Source: Glycomyces amatae
Lineage (GTDB): Bacteria; Actinomycetota; Actinomycetes; Mycobacteriales; Micromonosporaceae
DNA length: 64,000 nt
Assembly (NCBI RefSeq): GCF_020991375.1
Contig: NZ_JAJLQZ010000012.1
Coordinates: forward strand, 62,001 to 126,000
Direction of reading: 5' to 3'
The notes below the pieces were generated by a model. That model ran no database searches. It saw only the letters and a list, made by a program, of their open reading frames with translations, and was not told the DNA's origin. Shown piece by piece: positions 24,773-33,728 of this stretch. Within the stretch, counting starts at the first letter, position 1. The number at the start of each line of letters is the position of its first letter. The position numbers and the translations under genes are program-made.

Positions 24773-25926
24773 AGGACCAGCTCCTCGAGTTCGATGCGGC
24801 GGCCCTCGCGGGCCGAGCGGTACCCGGCCTCGGCCAGCTGGACGCCGCGGGCGGCGGCCAGGAAGTCATGGTGCCACGGGGCGTCGTCCACGACGTGGCG
24901 GAGGAACTCCTCCCACTGGAGTTTGAAGCCGTTGTCGAAGACCTCGTTGTCGGGCACCTCGTGCCACTGCTGCCGGAAGGGGATCGGCTGGTCGATGTCG
25001 GGGTTCCACACGGGCTTGGGGGTGTGGGCGCGGTGCTGGGCGCGGGCCTTGCGGAGCCCGGCGATCGCGGAGCCCTCGGTGCCGTCGACGTGGAACTCGA
25101 CGAGCTCCTCGCGGTCGACGCGGGTGGCCCAGGAGGAGTTCATCTGGACGACGGTGCCGTCCTCGAGCTCGAAGATCGCGTAGGCGGCGTCGTCGGCGGT
25201 CGCCGCGTACGCCCGGCCCTGCTCGTCGAAGCGCTCGGGGATGTGGGTGGTGACGTGGGAGGTCACCGACTTGATCGGGGAGCCGAACGTGCCCTCGAGG
25301 AGGTAGGACCAGTGGGGGAACATGTCCAGGACCATGCCGCCGCCGTCCTCGGCGCGGTAGTTCCACGAGGGGCGCTGGGCCTCCTGCCAGTCGCCCTCGA
25401 AGACCCAGTAGCCGAACTCGCCGCGCACGGACAGGACCCGGCCGAAGAAGCGGGAGTCCACGAGGCGCTTGAGCTTGCGCAGGCCGGGCAGGTACAGCTT
25501 GTCGGCGACCGCGCCGTTCTTGACGCCGGCGTCGCGGGCGGCCCGGGCCAGGCCGAGGGCGTCGTCGAGGCTCGTGGCGATGGGCTTCTCGGTGTACACG
25601 TGCTTGCCGGCCTTGATGGCGGCGCCCACGGCGCCCAGGCGGTGCTGGGTGGTGAGGGCGTCGAAGTAGACGCCGATCGCGTCGTCGTCGAGGGCCTCGT
25701 CGAGGCTGGTGGTCCACTTGTCGAGGCCGTGGCGCTCGGCGACGGCGGCGAGCTTGTCGGCGCTGCGGCCGACGAGGGTGAGCTCGGGCCAGATGACGCC
25801 GCCGTCGGCGCGCTCGACGCCGCCCTGCTCGCGGATGGCCAGGAGCGAGCGCACGAGGTGCTGGCGGTAGCCCATGCGCCCGGTCACCCCGTTGAGGGCG
25901 ATGCCGACGGTGATTCTCTCTCCCAT
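24769..25926 (-). CDS. Gfo/Idh/MocA family NAD(P)-dependent oxidoreductase
   Basis: A 385-aa protein with an N-terminal Rossmann domain (IALNGVTGRMGYRQHL), the family EKP motif (YTEKPIATSL), and a C-terminal alpha/beta domain with GGGMVLDMFPHW, where the catalytic-region His lies. It would oxidise or reduce a sugar or polyol. The ATG at 25926 follows a GGAG site; a longer reading has no ribosome site. First gene of the operon, under a LacI-type palindrome at 26027-26040. No dedicated transporter or regulator is adjacent. Confidence 0.9.
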   Translation of the reverse strand: MGERITVGIALNGVTGRMGYRQHLVRSLLAIREQGGVERADGGVIWPELTLVGRSADKLAAVAERHGLDKWTTSLDEALDDDAIGVYFDALTTQHRLGAVGAAIKAGKHVYTEKPIATSLDDALGLARAARDAGVKNGAVADKLYLPGLRKLKRLVDSRFFGRVLSVRGEFGYWVFEGDWQEAQRPSWNYRAEDGGGMVLDMFPHWSYLLEGTFGSPIKSVTSHVTTHIPERFDEQGRAYAATADDAAYAIFELEDGTVVQMNSSWATRVDREELVEFHVDGTEGSAIAGLRKARAQHRAHTPKPVWNPDIDQPIPFRQQWHEVPDNEVFDNGFKLQWEEFLRHVVDDAPWHHDFLAAARGVQLAEAGYRSAREGRRIELEELVL

Positions 25927-26026
25927 AGGGATCTGCTCCAGACGATTATGAGGCCGGTGGGTGTGCGGGTGGGCGTTCGCCGGTGTCGGTCGGCGCACGG
26001 CTCCGCGCGCGTTCGCCCACGAGATA

Positions 26027-26040
26027 GGCAAGCGCTTTCA
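26027..26040 (-). promoter_or_regulatory. LacI-family operator before the oxidoreductase operon
   Basis: TGAAAGCGCTTGCC on the minus strand contains the AAGCGCTT palindrome typical of LacI-type sugar repressors. It lies about 100 nt upstream of the start at 25926, in a locally AT-richer promoter region. Confidence 0.55.
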
Positions 26041-26154
26041 ATACGTTTCCCGAAGCATACAGCAAAACCGCGCGGATGTGGAAGCGGTCTCCAGACGGAT
26101 TTACGTCAGTGAATACCTATGCCTGCTGCGCCGCAGCCGCCCCCGGAACGGCGA

Positions 26155-26181
26155 AGCCCCGGCCTCGCAGAGGCCGGGGCT
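26155..26181 (-). terminator. Hairpin terminator after the small gene at 26193
   Basis: An 11-12 bp stem (26155-26165 with 26171-26181), 12 nt past the stop codon. It separates the SseB-protein transcript from the sugar operon downstream. Confidence 0.75.
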
Positions 26182-26192
26182 CGAAGCAGTGT

Positions 26193-26555
26193 CTAGAGGT
26201 ACTGCTCGGCGATCTCGCCGACCTCCTCGACCGGGGCCCAGATCTGGTACACGCCGTTGTCGTACGGCTCGAGCCCGAGCGAGCGGGCCACGTCGCTGCG
26301 CCCGCCGCGGTACTCCAGGCGCAGCCAGTCGCCGGAGGCGCCGAGCACGAAGAACGGCTCGCCCCTCCAGACGCAGACGGTGCGCACGTAGAAGAAGTCC
26401 TCGAGCTCGCCGATCGGCACGCCGCGGCGGAACCGCCCGTCGGCGACCTCGACGAAGCCGTCGCCGCCGGTCGGCGAGTACAGGCGCACGTGGGCCCCGT
26501 CGGGGCTCGAGTCGTACTCGGCGCCCTTCCAGCGGGCGATGTAGCCGTCCCTCAT
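26193..26555 (-). CDS. Small soluble partner of the SseB-domain protein
   Basis: A 120-aa acidic, Trp/Tyr-rich, beta-strand-rich protein (RWKGAEYDSSPDG, VRLYSPTGGDGF, WLRLEYRGG, YQIWAPVEEV). The ATG at 26555 lies 2 nt past the stop of the upstream gene, so translation is coupled. No family is recognised. The tight coupling of a large multidomain protein to a small acidic protein resembles effector-immunity pairs, but this is only an architectural analogy. Confidence 0.75.
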   Translation of the reverse strand: MRDGYIARWKGAEYDSSPDGAHVRLYSPTGGDGFVEVADGRFRRGVPIGELEDFFYVRTVCVWRGEPFFVLGASGDWLRLEYRGGRSDVARSLGLEPYDNGVYQIWAPVEEVGEIAEQYL

Positions 26556-26557
26556 CG

Positions 26558-29002
26558 CTAGGCGTCCTTCCATTCGCGGTGGTCCAGGACGGACGCCGCC
26601 CGGTCCTCGGGGGCGGGGCGCACCAGGTCGTAGTGGCCCTGCGCGTCGCCCCAGGCCTCGCCCAGGGCGCTGTTGCCGTAGCCGTAGGCCTCGCCCATCG
26701 GCCCGGCCGGAGGCGGGGCGTCGGCCCCGGGCGCGGCGGCGGGCGGGGTCGGCGAGGCGGGCAGGGCCGGGGTCGAGGGCGCCTCGATGGCCGCCGGTCC
26801 GCCGAAGGCCCCGTCGACCGGGGACCACTCGCGGGTGTCGGCGTCGTAGAGGGCCACCTCGGCGACCTCGCCGCGCGAGTCGATCCGGAGGATCTTGGCG
26901 CCGTGCGGCAGCCGCACCGAGTCGACCTTGTGCTCGGGGATCCGGTCCTCGGGGGACTCGGAGGGGGCGAAGCCGTCGCCGCGGAACGGACCGGGCTCGA
27001 CCACGGTCCCGCCGCGGGCCTCGGCGGACGCGAAGTCGTTGCCGCCCACGGCCGCCGGGTACAGGTCCGTGCGGTACCCGGTCCAGCGCAGGACGTGCAC
27101 CGAGTCGTCGGTGGGACTGAAGTCCTCGCTGGAGCGGATGAGCCCCAGCGCGAGGTACAGCTGCGCGGGCGTGCGCAGGTGGTCGACCGCCTCGGCCGGG
27201 TGCACGAAGCCGCCGACGCGGTCGTAGCCGCGGTCGAGGTAGAACGGCACCTGGTGGTGCGGGATGGTCTTCTGCCACAGGATCGGCTGGACCCGGCGGG
27301 CGGGCGAGAGCCGCGCGGCGGCGGCCTGGCGGCGCTCCATCTCGGCGGCGAACGCCAGCAGGTCCTTCGCCTCGGCCCACTTCAGCAGCGGTTCGACCTC
27401 GGGGCCGGACATGTTGGCGCCGACCTCGGTGCCGGGGTTGACGTAGAGCGCGTAGTCCCGGCTCGGCCAGTGCTGGATGAGCCAGCCGAACGGGACGGTG
27501 GTGTGCGGGGTGTCCTCGCCCGCGCGCTCGGCCATCCGCTCGACCGTGGTGTAGACGGTGATGCCGATGATGCCGTCGACGATGTCGCTGGCCCACCGGA
27601 AGGCCGGGTCGCCGACGCGGATGTGCGCGGCGGCCGGGTCGCCGACGGGCAGGATCACGCTGGCGCACAGGAGGGTCTGGAGGAACGCGGCGGTGTCGCC
27701 GGAGGAGGCGGCCTCGGCCAGGAGCGGCTCGGCGTCCTCGCCGGACAACTCGGTGATCCGGGCGGCGGCGGGGCTCGGGGCGGGCGCCGGCTCGGGCGCG
27801 CGGCGGCCGAAAGCGCTGGACATGGACGCGAACGACTCGGCCGAGCGCGGCGGCTCCTCGCCGAAGGCGCCCCCGTTCCCGAACGCGTCGCCGCCGCCGA
27901 AGGCGTCCTCGGCGGCGTAGGGCTGCGGGGCCGCCGCGGGCTCGGCCGGGGCGCGGGTCGGCAGCGTCATCGGGTCGGGCTGCTGGTCGCGCAGCCAGTC
28001 CGGGGCGTCGGGCCACTGGTCCTGCTCGGAGGGCCAGTGCGGCTCGGGCGGGAACGCGTGCTGCTGCGGCTGCGAGCCGAGGCCCTGCGGCTGGGACCCG
28101 AAGCCCTGCGGCTGCGAGCCGAGGCCCTGCGGCTGGGACCCGAAGCCCTGCGGCTGCGAGCCGAGGCCTTGCGGCTGCGACCCGAAGCCCTGCGGCTGGG
28201 GCGTGTGCCCCTGCGGCGGCTGGTGGCCCTGCGACGGGGAGTAGTGCTGCTCGGGCGGGACGGGCGGCTGCGAGGCGAACGAGTGGCCGTTGAAGGCCTC
28301 GTGCTCGGGGGCCTCCTCGCGCGGCGGCTGGCGCAGCGGCAGGCCCGCCGAGGTGGTGCCCCCGACGGTGGAGGCGCCCTGGCCGGCGGAGCCGTTGAGG
28401 TCGGAGGAGCGCCGCGGCGCGGGCGGCACCTCGGGCACCGGCGGGGCCGGGGGCATGAAGCTGTTCTCGCGCGGCGCGGGAGCGGGGGCCATGGGGTTGG
28501 CGAACGGGTCCGACTGGCCCGCGGCGAACGGGTCGCTGCGCTCGGCGCGCCGGTACTGCTCGGGCTGGGGCGGCGCGTCGTAGGCGGGCTCGGCCGGGGC
28601 CGCCGGGTCGACCGGGACGGTGGTCATGCCCTGGGCGACCTGGGAGACGAACCACGCCGGGAGGTAGCCCTCGATGGGCAGCCCAGGGTTGACCGCGAGC
28701 CACCACTCCTCGTCGGGCCAGGCCTCGGCCAGGGCCGCGAAGGAGACGCGGCGGGAGGCGCCGGCGTTGTCGCGCAGGCATACCCGGAGAGCGGTCTCTG
28801 AAGTGAACGCGAGAATATGGGTGCGGTCGTCGGTGGTCCAAGTGGCCCAGGTGTCCGCGCCGCCGCCGGCCTCCTCGTACGACAATGGGAGGACGAGTTC
28901 GATCTGCGCCAGGATCCGGAAGTATCCGTCCTGGTCCTCGGCTCGGAGCGCCTCTCGGAGGTGGCGCTCGATCTCGTTACTCGGTTCCCACATCGATCCC
29001 AC
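26558..29002 (-). CDS. Protein with two SseB-like domains, Gln/Pro-rich linker and shared C-terminal domain
   Basis: An 814-aa protein without signal peptide or membrane segment. Order: SseB-like domain 1 (about 8-130, ending WWLAVNPGLPIEGYLP), a long Pro/Gln/Ala-rich low-complexity linker (about 135-400) with 7-residue repeats QPQG(F/L)GS, SseB-like domain 2 (about 405-535, with VPFGWLIQHWPSRDYALYVN), and a C-terminal region (about 550-740) homologous to the end of the protein at 66-1184. SseB domains occur in actinobacterial multidomain proteins of unclear function. The GTG at 29002 is preferred over ATG 28993 because GGGGGGAAGGG stands at the right distance. It is divergent from the mycosin-like protease gene. 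Confidence 0.8.
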   Translation of the reverse strand: MGSMWEPSNEIERHLREALRAEDQDGYFRILAQIELVLPLSYEEAGGGADTWATWTTDDRTHILAFTSETALRVCLRDNAGASRRVSFAALAEAWPDEEWWLAVNPGLPIEGYLPAWFVSQVAQGMTTVPVDPAAPAEPAYDAPPQPEQYRRAERSDPFAAGQSDPFANPMAPAPAPRENSFMPPAPPVPEVPPAPRRSSDLNGSAGQGASTVGGTTSAGLPLRQPPREEAPEHEAFNGHSFASQPPVPPEQHYSPSQGHQPPQGHTPQPQGFGSQPQGLGSQPQGFGSQPQGLGSQPQGFGSQPQGLGSQPQQHAFPPEPHWPSEQDQWPDAPDWLRDQQPDPMTLPTRAPAEPAAAPQPYAAEDAFGGGDAFGNGGAFGEEPPRSAESFASMSSAFGRRAPEPAPAPSPAAARITELSGEDAEPLLAEAASSGDTAAFLQTLLCASVILPVGDPAAAHIRVGDPAFRWASDIVDGIIGITVYTTVERMAERAGEDTPHTTVPFGWLIQHWPSRDYALYVNPGTEVGANMSGPEVEPLLKWAEAKDLLAFAAEMERRQAAAARLSPARRVQPILWQKTIPHHQVPFYLDRGYDRVGGFVHPAEAVDHLRTPAQLYLALGLIRSSEDFSPTDDSVHVLRWTGYRTDLYPAAVGGNDFASAEARGGTVVEPGPFRGDGFAPSESPEDRIPEHKVDSVRLPHGAKILRIDSRGEVAEVALYDADTREWSPVDGAFGGPAAIEAPSTPALPASPTPPAAAPGADAPPPAGPMGEAYGYGNSALGEAWGDAQGHYDLVRPAPEDRAASVLDHREWKDA
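28064..28200 (-). repeat. In-frame 21-bp tandem repeats encoding QPQG(F/L)GS
   Basis: Six to seven 21-bp units alternate between two versions (Phe and Leu), so the DNA period is also 42 bp. The reading frame is kept throughout, as expected for slippage-tolerated linker repeats. Confidence 0.8.
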
Positions 29003-29089
29003 TCAGCCCTTCCCCCCTACCGGTCTTGGATGGGGCGGTGTCGAGCGAACGCGGCGTCCCCTCGCGATGGTCACCGTAACGCGAGGGCG

Positions 29090-29119
29090 TTGTCAAGTTT
29101 CCGTCAGTAGGCCGAGAAT
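29090..29119 (+). promoter_or_regulatory. Candidate promoter of the mycosin-like gene
   Basis: TTGTCA (29090-29095) is followed after 18 nt by GAGAAT (29114-29119). An 8-bp hairpin (29059-29066 with 29080-29087) lies just upstream in the divergent control region and could be an operator. Confidence 0.3.
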
Positions 29120-29191
29120 AACGAATTCATAAAGGCGAACGCGTGTCATTCCCACGCTGTGGGCCTGTCGCTGTGTGACGATCCCGTTCTC

Positions 29192-30505
29192 ATGTGGGAC
29201 CGTTCCGTTCGCCGCCTTCTGGCCTGCGTCTGCGCGATGCTGCTGGCGCTCTTGGCCCCCGCGTCGGCGGGCCGCGCCGCCGCCCCCGCCGCCTGGCACC
29301 TGTCGGCCGTCGGCGCCCCCGCGGCCTGGTCCGAAGCCGCGGGCGCGGGCGTCGTCGTCGCCGTCGTCGACTCGGGTGTGGACGCCGACCACCCCGACCT
29401 CGCGGGCGCGGTCCTGCCCGGCCGCAGCTACGTCGACGTCGACCCCGGGGCCGAGCCCCGGCTCCTGGCCCTCGGCGCCGAGCCCGGCCCGGTCTACGAG
29501 CGCGCGTTCGGCCAGGCCGACCCGGTCGGCCACGGCACGGCCGTCGCGGGGATCATCGCGGGCCGCGCCGACTCGCCCGAGCCCGGCGTCGCGCCCGAGG
29601 CGTCGATCCTGCCGGTGCGGGTCCTCGACGACGAGAACCGCTACCACGACTCGGCGATGGTCGGCGCCGCCGTCGAGTGGGCCGTCGACAACGGCGCCGA
29701 CATCGTGAACCTCTCCCTCGGCGGCCACTACGACTCCGCGCCGTTCGCGGAGGCCCTCGCCTACGCCGAGCGGCACGACGTGCTCGTGGTCGCCTGCACC
29801 GGCAACCAGCACCAGGACGGCCCGGACGAGGCGGTGTGGTTCCCCGCGCGCCTGCCCGACGTCCTCGCCGTCACCGGCACCGACCGGTCCGGCGAGCGCT
29901 GGCGCACCGCCGTCACCGGCGGCGAGACCGACCTGGCCGCGCCCGGCGCGGAGCTGCTCGCCGCGCGGTCCGGCGGCGGGCACCGGACCGTCACCGGCAC
30001 CTCGTTCGCCGCAGCGGTCGTCTCGGGCGCGGCGGCCCTGGTCCGCTCGGCGCACCCGGACTGGACCGCCGAGCAGGTGCGGCGGGCCCTGACCGCGACC
30101 GCGCGGCCCGGCGGGGGCGGACTCGGCGCGGGCGTGGTCGACGCGGCCGCGGCCGTCGCCGCCGACGCGGAAGGACTGCCCCCCGCGGCGGACGACCGCG
30201 AGGTCCCGCAGGCCTGGAGCCTGGCCGCGACCGCCGCCGGAGGCGGCCTGCTCGGGCTGTCGGCGCTGCTCCTGCGGGGCGGCGTGCGCCCGCGGGGAAC
30301 CGAGGGGGCGCCCCAGGCGGTGCTTCCGAACCCCCGCCGGTCGTTATCCGGCCCATTGGCCCGCTCGCTGCGTTGTCAGGGCCGTCGAATACAACACCGG
30401 TATTCCAAGGCCCTTCCGCCTTGCGAGCGAACCAATGGACTCGGATACCGCCACACCGGGAGTTCGGAAGCACCGCCTAGCCGCCCGCGTACCATGGCGG
30501 GGTGA
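29192..30505 (+). CDS. Mycosin-like S8 subtilisin-family serine protease
   Basis: A 437-aa protein with a signal peptide (cleavage near residue 27). The subtilase catalytic residues are all present: Asp in VVDSGVD, His in GHGTAVAG, Ser in [13 protein letters not shown]-terminal transmembrane helix (about 345-365) gives the mycosin layout of type VII secretion proteases. No ESX genes lie nearby. The last ~70 residues after the helix are unlike coding sequence of this genome (poor GC3, no family match) and run through the nth promoter, stopping in a GTGA overlap; the ancestral stop may have been lost. Start ATG 29192 begins the signal peptide. Confidence 0.85.
   Translation: MWDRSVRRLLACVCAMLLALLAPASAGRAAAPAAWHLSAVGAPAAWSEAAGAGVVVAVVDSGVDADHPDLAGAVLPGRSYVDVDPGAEPRLLALGAEPGPVYERAFGQADPVGHGTAVAGIIAGRADSPEPGVAPEASILPVRVLDDENRYHDSAMVGAAVEWAVDNGADIVNLSLGGHYDSAPFAEALAYAERHDVLVVACTGNQHQDGPDEAVWFPARLPDVLAVTGTDRSGERWRTAVTGGETDLAAPGAELLAARSGGGHRTVTGTSFAAAVVSGAAALVRSAHPDWTAEQVRRALTATARPGGGGLGAGVVDAAAAVAADAEGLPPAADDREVPQAWSLAATAAGGGLLGLSALLLRGGVRPRGTEGAPQAVLPNPRRSLSGPLARSLRCQGRRIQHRYSKALPPCERTNGLGYRHTGSSEAPPSRPRTMAG
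30490..30495 (+). promoter_or_regulatory. -10 box of nth, leaderless type
   Basis: TACCAT lies 6 nt before the GTG at 30502, within the doubtful tail of the mycosin reading frame. Confidence 0.5.
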
Positions 30506-31278
30506 CCGCCGCCGACGCCCGCAAGGGCACTGAGAGCGAGCTGGCCAAGAAGCGCCGGGCTCGCGTCATCGACCGCCTCCTCGCCGCGGCCCACCCCGAC
30601 GCGCACTGCGAGCTCGACTACGGCAACCCGCTCGAACTGGCCGTCGCCACGATCCTCTCGGCGCAGTGCACGGACGTGCGGGTGAACCTGACGACCCCCG
30701 CGCTGTTCGCGAAGTACCGCGACGCGGACGACTACGCCGCGGCGGACCCCGAGGACGTCGAGACGATCATCAGGCCCACCGGCTTCTACCGCAACAAGGC
30801 CCGGTCCATCATCGGCCTCGGCAAGGCGCTCGCCGAGCACCACGGCGGCAGGCTCCCGCAGGACCTGGACGCGCTCGTGAAGCTCCCGGGCATCGGCCGC
30901 AAGACCGCCAACGTCATCCTCGGCAACGCCTTCGGCGTCCCCGGCATCACCGTCGACACGCACATGATCCGCCTCACCAACCGCCTCGGCCTGGTGGAGG
31001 GCAAGGACCCGGTGAAACTCGAGTTCCAGCTCCAGAAGCTCATCGAGCACCGCGAGTGGACCATGTTCTCCCACCGGATCATCTTCCACGGGCGCCGCGT
31101 CTGCATCGCCCGCAAGCCCGCGTGCGGGGCGTGCACCCTCGCCGCGCAGTGCCCCTCGTTCGGCGAGGGCCCCACCGACCCGGCCGAGGCCGCGAAGCTC
31201 CTGCGCGGGAACCGGGTCGACGAGCTCGTCGCACTGGCGGCCGACGCCGGAGGCGGCGAGGACGCGGTGGGCGCATGA
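30502..31278 (+). CDS. nth: Endonuclease III
   Basis: A 258-aa base-excision-repair glycosylase/AP lyase for oxidised pyrimidines. The helix-hairpin-helix is [18 protein letters not shown] with catalytic Lys, followed by VDTH with the catalytic Asp, and the [4Fe-4S] ligands are in [17 protein letters not shown] (C-x6-C-x2-C-x5-C). It heads an operon nth - tlpA-like - Nudix - marP with overlapping stop/start codons, the same order as Rv3674c-Rv3671c in M. tuberculosis. Confidence 0.96.
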   Translation: MTAADARKGTESELAKKRRARVIDRLLAAAHPDAHCELDYGNPLELAVATILSAQCTDVRVNLTTPALFAKYRDADDYAAADPEDVETIIRPTGFYRNKARSIIGLGKALAEHHGGRLPQDLDALVKLPGIGRKTANVILGNAFGVPGITVDTHMIRLTNRLGLVEGKDPVKLEFQLQKLIEHREWTMFSHRIIFHGRRVCIARKPACGACTLAAQCPSFGEGPTDPAEAAKLLRGNRVDELVALAADAGGGEDAVGA

Positions 31279-31832
31279 GGCGCGCCCCGGCCGCCGCCGC
31301 GGCACTGCTCCTTCTGTCCCTGTCCGCGTGCGGCGACGACGCGCCCGAGGCCGCCGGCGGCGCGGACGGGCCGACCTGGTCGGTCGCGTGCGGGCCCGGC
31401 GACGCGCCGATCGACGGCGTCGGCGAACTCGAACTCGACTGCCTCGGCGACGGGGCCGCGACCGCGGTCGGCGCGGACGGCCGGCCCCTCGTGGTGGTCC
31501 TGTGGGCCAGCTGGTGCGTGCCGTGCCGGGACGAGGCCCCCGAGGTCCAGGCCTTCTACGAGGCCCACGGCGACCAGGTCGGCGTCCTCGGCGTCGACAC
31601 CGCCGACACGCGCGAGGCGGCCCGCTGGTTCGCCGAGGAGTTCGGCATGACCTACCCCTCCGTCTCCGACCCGGACGAGGCGGTCCGCATCGGGCTCGGC
31701 GTCCCGGGCCTGCCGGGCATCGCGTTCGTCGACGCCGACGGCGCCGTGGCCGAGCTGCTGGTCGAACCCGGCGTCACCGCCGAGGGCCTCACCGAGACCG
31801 CCGAGGCCGCGTTCGGCCTGGAGCTGGCATGA
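31275..31832 (+). CDS. TlpA-like thioredoxin lipoprotein
   Basis: A 185-aa lipoprotein with signal peptide and lipobox LSAC (Cys about 17). The thioredoxin domain has WASWCVPC and a cis-Pro region GLPGIAFVD. It acts outside the membrane as a thiol-disulfide reductase. ATGA overlaps at both ends couple it to nth and to the Nudix gene. It corresponds in position to Rv3673c. Confidence 0.92.
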   Translation: MRRAPAAAAALLLLSLSACGDDAPEAAGGADGPTWSVACGPGDAPIDGVGELELDCLGDGAATAVGADGRPLVVVLWASWCVPCRDEAPEVQAFYEAHGDQVGVLGVDTADTREAARWFAEEFGMTYPSVSDPDEAVRIGLGVPGLPGIAFVDADGAVAELLVEPGVTAEGLTETAEAAFGLELA

Positions 31833-32503
31833 CCGCGAAGGCCCCCGGGCGCCCCGGCTGGTGGGCGCCGCTGCTGCGGGCCGCCGAGTCCGCCGAGGGC
31901 CCCGCGGCCGAGCGCGTCATCGCCGACCACCTCCTCCCCCACGACCGCGAGAGCGCCCGCAGCGCCTCGGTGCTCGTCCTGTTGAAAGAGGACGCCGCGC
32001 TCGAGGAGCCGGGCCCCTCGGTCCTCCTCCAGCAGCGGGCCGCGACCCTGCGCCACCACCCCGGCGAGGTCGCCTTCCCCGGCGGCGCGGCCGACCCCGG
32101 CGACGCCGACGCGGTCGCGACGGCGCTGCGCGAGGCCGCCGAGGAGCTCGCCGTCGACCCCGGCACCGTGGCGGTCGGCGCGACCCTCCCGCCCCTGTGG
32201 ATCCCCGTGTCGGGCTTCGCGGTGACGCCGGTCCTCGCGTTCTGGTCCCGGCCCCACACGGTCGCGCCCCAGGCGGAGTCCGAAGTGGCCGCCGCGCACC
32301 AGGTCCCGCTGCCGCTCCTGGCCGACCCGGACTCGCGCGGCACGGTCCGCTACCCGTCGGGGCGCAGCGGCCCGTGCTTCGAGGTCGCGGGCGTACCCCT
32401 GATTTGGGGGTTCACCGCCGGGGTACTGTCGTGGCTACTGGACCTGGGCGGCTGGTCCCGGCCCTGGGACGCCGACCGGACCATGACACTCGAAGGGCTG
32501 TAA
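31829..32503 (+). CDS. Nudix hydrolase, CoA pyrophosphatase-like
   Basis: A 224-aa enzyme. The Nudix box is GGAADPGDADAVATALREAA plus EEL, preceded by the CoA-pyrophosphatase-like LLQQRAATLRHHPGEVAFPGG. It likely cleaves CoA or related nucleotide-linked substrates. The start overlaps the stop of the thioredoxin gene, and it is followed by marP after 28 nt. It corresponds in position to Rv3672c. Confidence 0.92.
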   Translation: MTAKAPGRPGWWAPLLRAAESAEGPAAERVIADHLLPHDRESARSASVLVLLKEDAALEEPGPSVLLQQRAATLRHHPGEVAFPGGAADPGDADAVATALREAAEELAVDPGTVAVGATLPPLWIPVSGFAVTPVLAFWSRPHTVAPQAESEVAAAHQVPLPLLADPDSRGTVRYPSGRSGPCFEVAGVPLIWGFTAGVLSWLLDLGGWSRPWDADRTMTLEGL

Positions 32504-32531
32504 CCCCTCTGCGACGAAGAAGAGGTGGGCG

Positions 32532-33728
32532 ATGAGCGCGCACGGCGCGGGACTCCTGGTCGACGTGGTCATCGTGCTCCTGGCGCTCCTGTTCGCGATC
32601 AACGGCTACCGGGAGGGGTTCCTCGCCTCCGCGACCGCGTTCATCGGCTTCCTCGGCGGCGCCCTCATCGGCATCCAGGTCGCGCCGTTCGCGGCCGACT
32701 TCTACCGGGAGGCCCTCGCGAAGCTCGTCGTCGCGCTCATCGTGGTGTTCGCGCTCGCCGTGGGCGGCATGGCCCTCGCGACCTCCCTGGGCTACCGGCT
32801 CCGCAAGCGGCTCAAGTCCAACGGCTCCAGGCGTCTCGACCAGTTCGCGGGCCCGATCGTCTCGGTCGCCGCGGTCCTGCTGGTGACCTGGGTGGCCGCC
32901 GCGCCGCTCGCGAACTCGTCCATGCCCGCGGTGGCGGGCGCGGTCCGCCACTCGAGCCTGGTCTCCGGCATCGACGAGTACATGCCCGAGACGGTCAAGG
33001 GCGTCTACGAGTCGCTCCAGGAGTCGCTGAACACCTCGGGGATGCCGAACGTGTTCTTCGGGCTCGACCCGACCGACGCCCGGTCGGTCGAGCCGCCCGA
33101 CCCCGAGCTCGCCGCCTCGGGCCTGGTGCGCGAGGCCGAGGCGTCCGTCCTCAAGGTCCACGGCTCGGCGCCCTCCTGCGACCGGCAGATCGAGGGCTCC
33201 AGCTTCGTCTACGACGACGAGCTCGTCGCCACCAACGCGCACGTGGTCGCCGGGACCGACAACGTCCAGGTCGAGTCCGGCGGGGAGCTCCTGGACGCCG
33301 AGGTCATCGTGTTCGAGCCCGAGAAGGACCTGGCGGTCCTGCACGTCCCGGGCCTGGACGCCCCCGCGCTGCCGCTGGAGGGGGACACCGCCGGCTCCGG
33401 CGAGGACGCGATCGTCCTGGGCTACCCCGGCGGCGGCCCGTACACGGCGACGGCCGCGCGCGTCCGCGAGGCGCGGATCGTCACCGGCCCCGACATCTAC
33501 GACGACGGCAGCGTCACCCGCGAGGTGTACCAGCTGTACGCCACGATCATCGGCGGGAACTCCGGCGGCCCGCTGCTCGACCCGGAGGGCGCGGTGATCG
33601 GCGTCATCTTCGCGGCGGCGGTCGACGACCCGGAGACCGGGTACGCGCTGACGATGGACGAGTCCGCGCCGGTCCTGGAGGCGGGCCGGACCGCTTCGGG
33701 AGCGGTCGACACCGGCGCCTGCACCTGA
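32532..33728 (+). CDS. marP: MarP-type membrane serine protease
   Basis: A 398-aa protein. Four N-terminal transmembrane helices (CvpA-like, about 1-125) precede an extracytoplasmic chymotrypsin-fold protease. The catalytic triad is His in TNAHVV, Asp in EKDLAVL and Ser in GGNSGGP. Two Cys (SAPSCDR and the C-terminal GACT) match the disulfide that stabilises M. tuberculosis MarP, and the length is within one residue of it. MarP is needed for acid resistance. Last gene of the nth operon. Confidence 0.95.
   Translation: MSAHGAGLLVDVVIVLLALLFAINGYREGFLASATAFIGFLGGALIGIQVAPFAADFYREALAKLVVALIVVFALAVGGMALATSLGYRLRKRLKSNGSRRLDQFAGPIVSVAAVLLVTWVAAAPLANSSMPAVAGAVRHSSLVSGIDEYMPETVKGVYESLQESLNTSGMPNVFFGLDPTDARSVEPPDPELAASGLVREAEASVLKVHGSAPSCDRQIEGSSFVYDDELVATNAHVVAGTDNVQVESGGELLDAEVIVFEPEKDLAVLHVPGLDAPALPLEGDTAGSGEDAIVLGYPGGGPYTATAARVREARIVTGPDIYDDGSVTREVYQLYATIIGGNSGGPLLDPEGAVIGVIFAAAVDDPETGYALTMDESAPVLEAGRTASGAVDTGACT

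Noticed and set aside
22872-24869. Very long minus-strand frames overlapping several genes (also at 5307-6692, 38927-40513, 44842-46293, 61156-63924)
   Set aside because: In high-GC DNA antisense and upstream extensions stay open by chance. Starts were trimmed to family N-termini and coupled overlaps.
26558-29002. TNT-type NAD glycohydrolase toxin domain in the large SseB-domain protein
   Set aside because: A segment reading YLDRGYDRVGGFVHP looks vaguely similar, but the catalytic motifs and the rest of the domain are absent.
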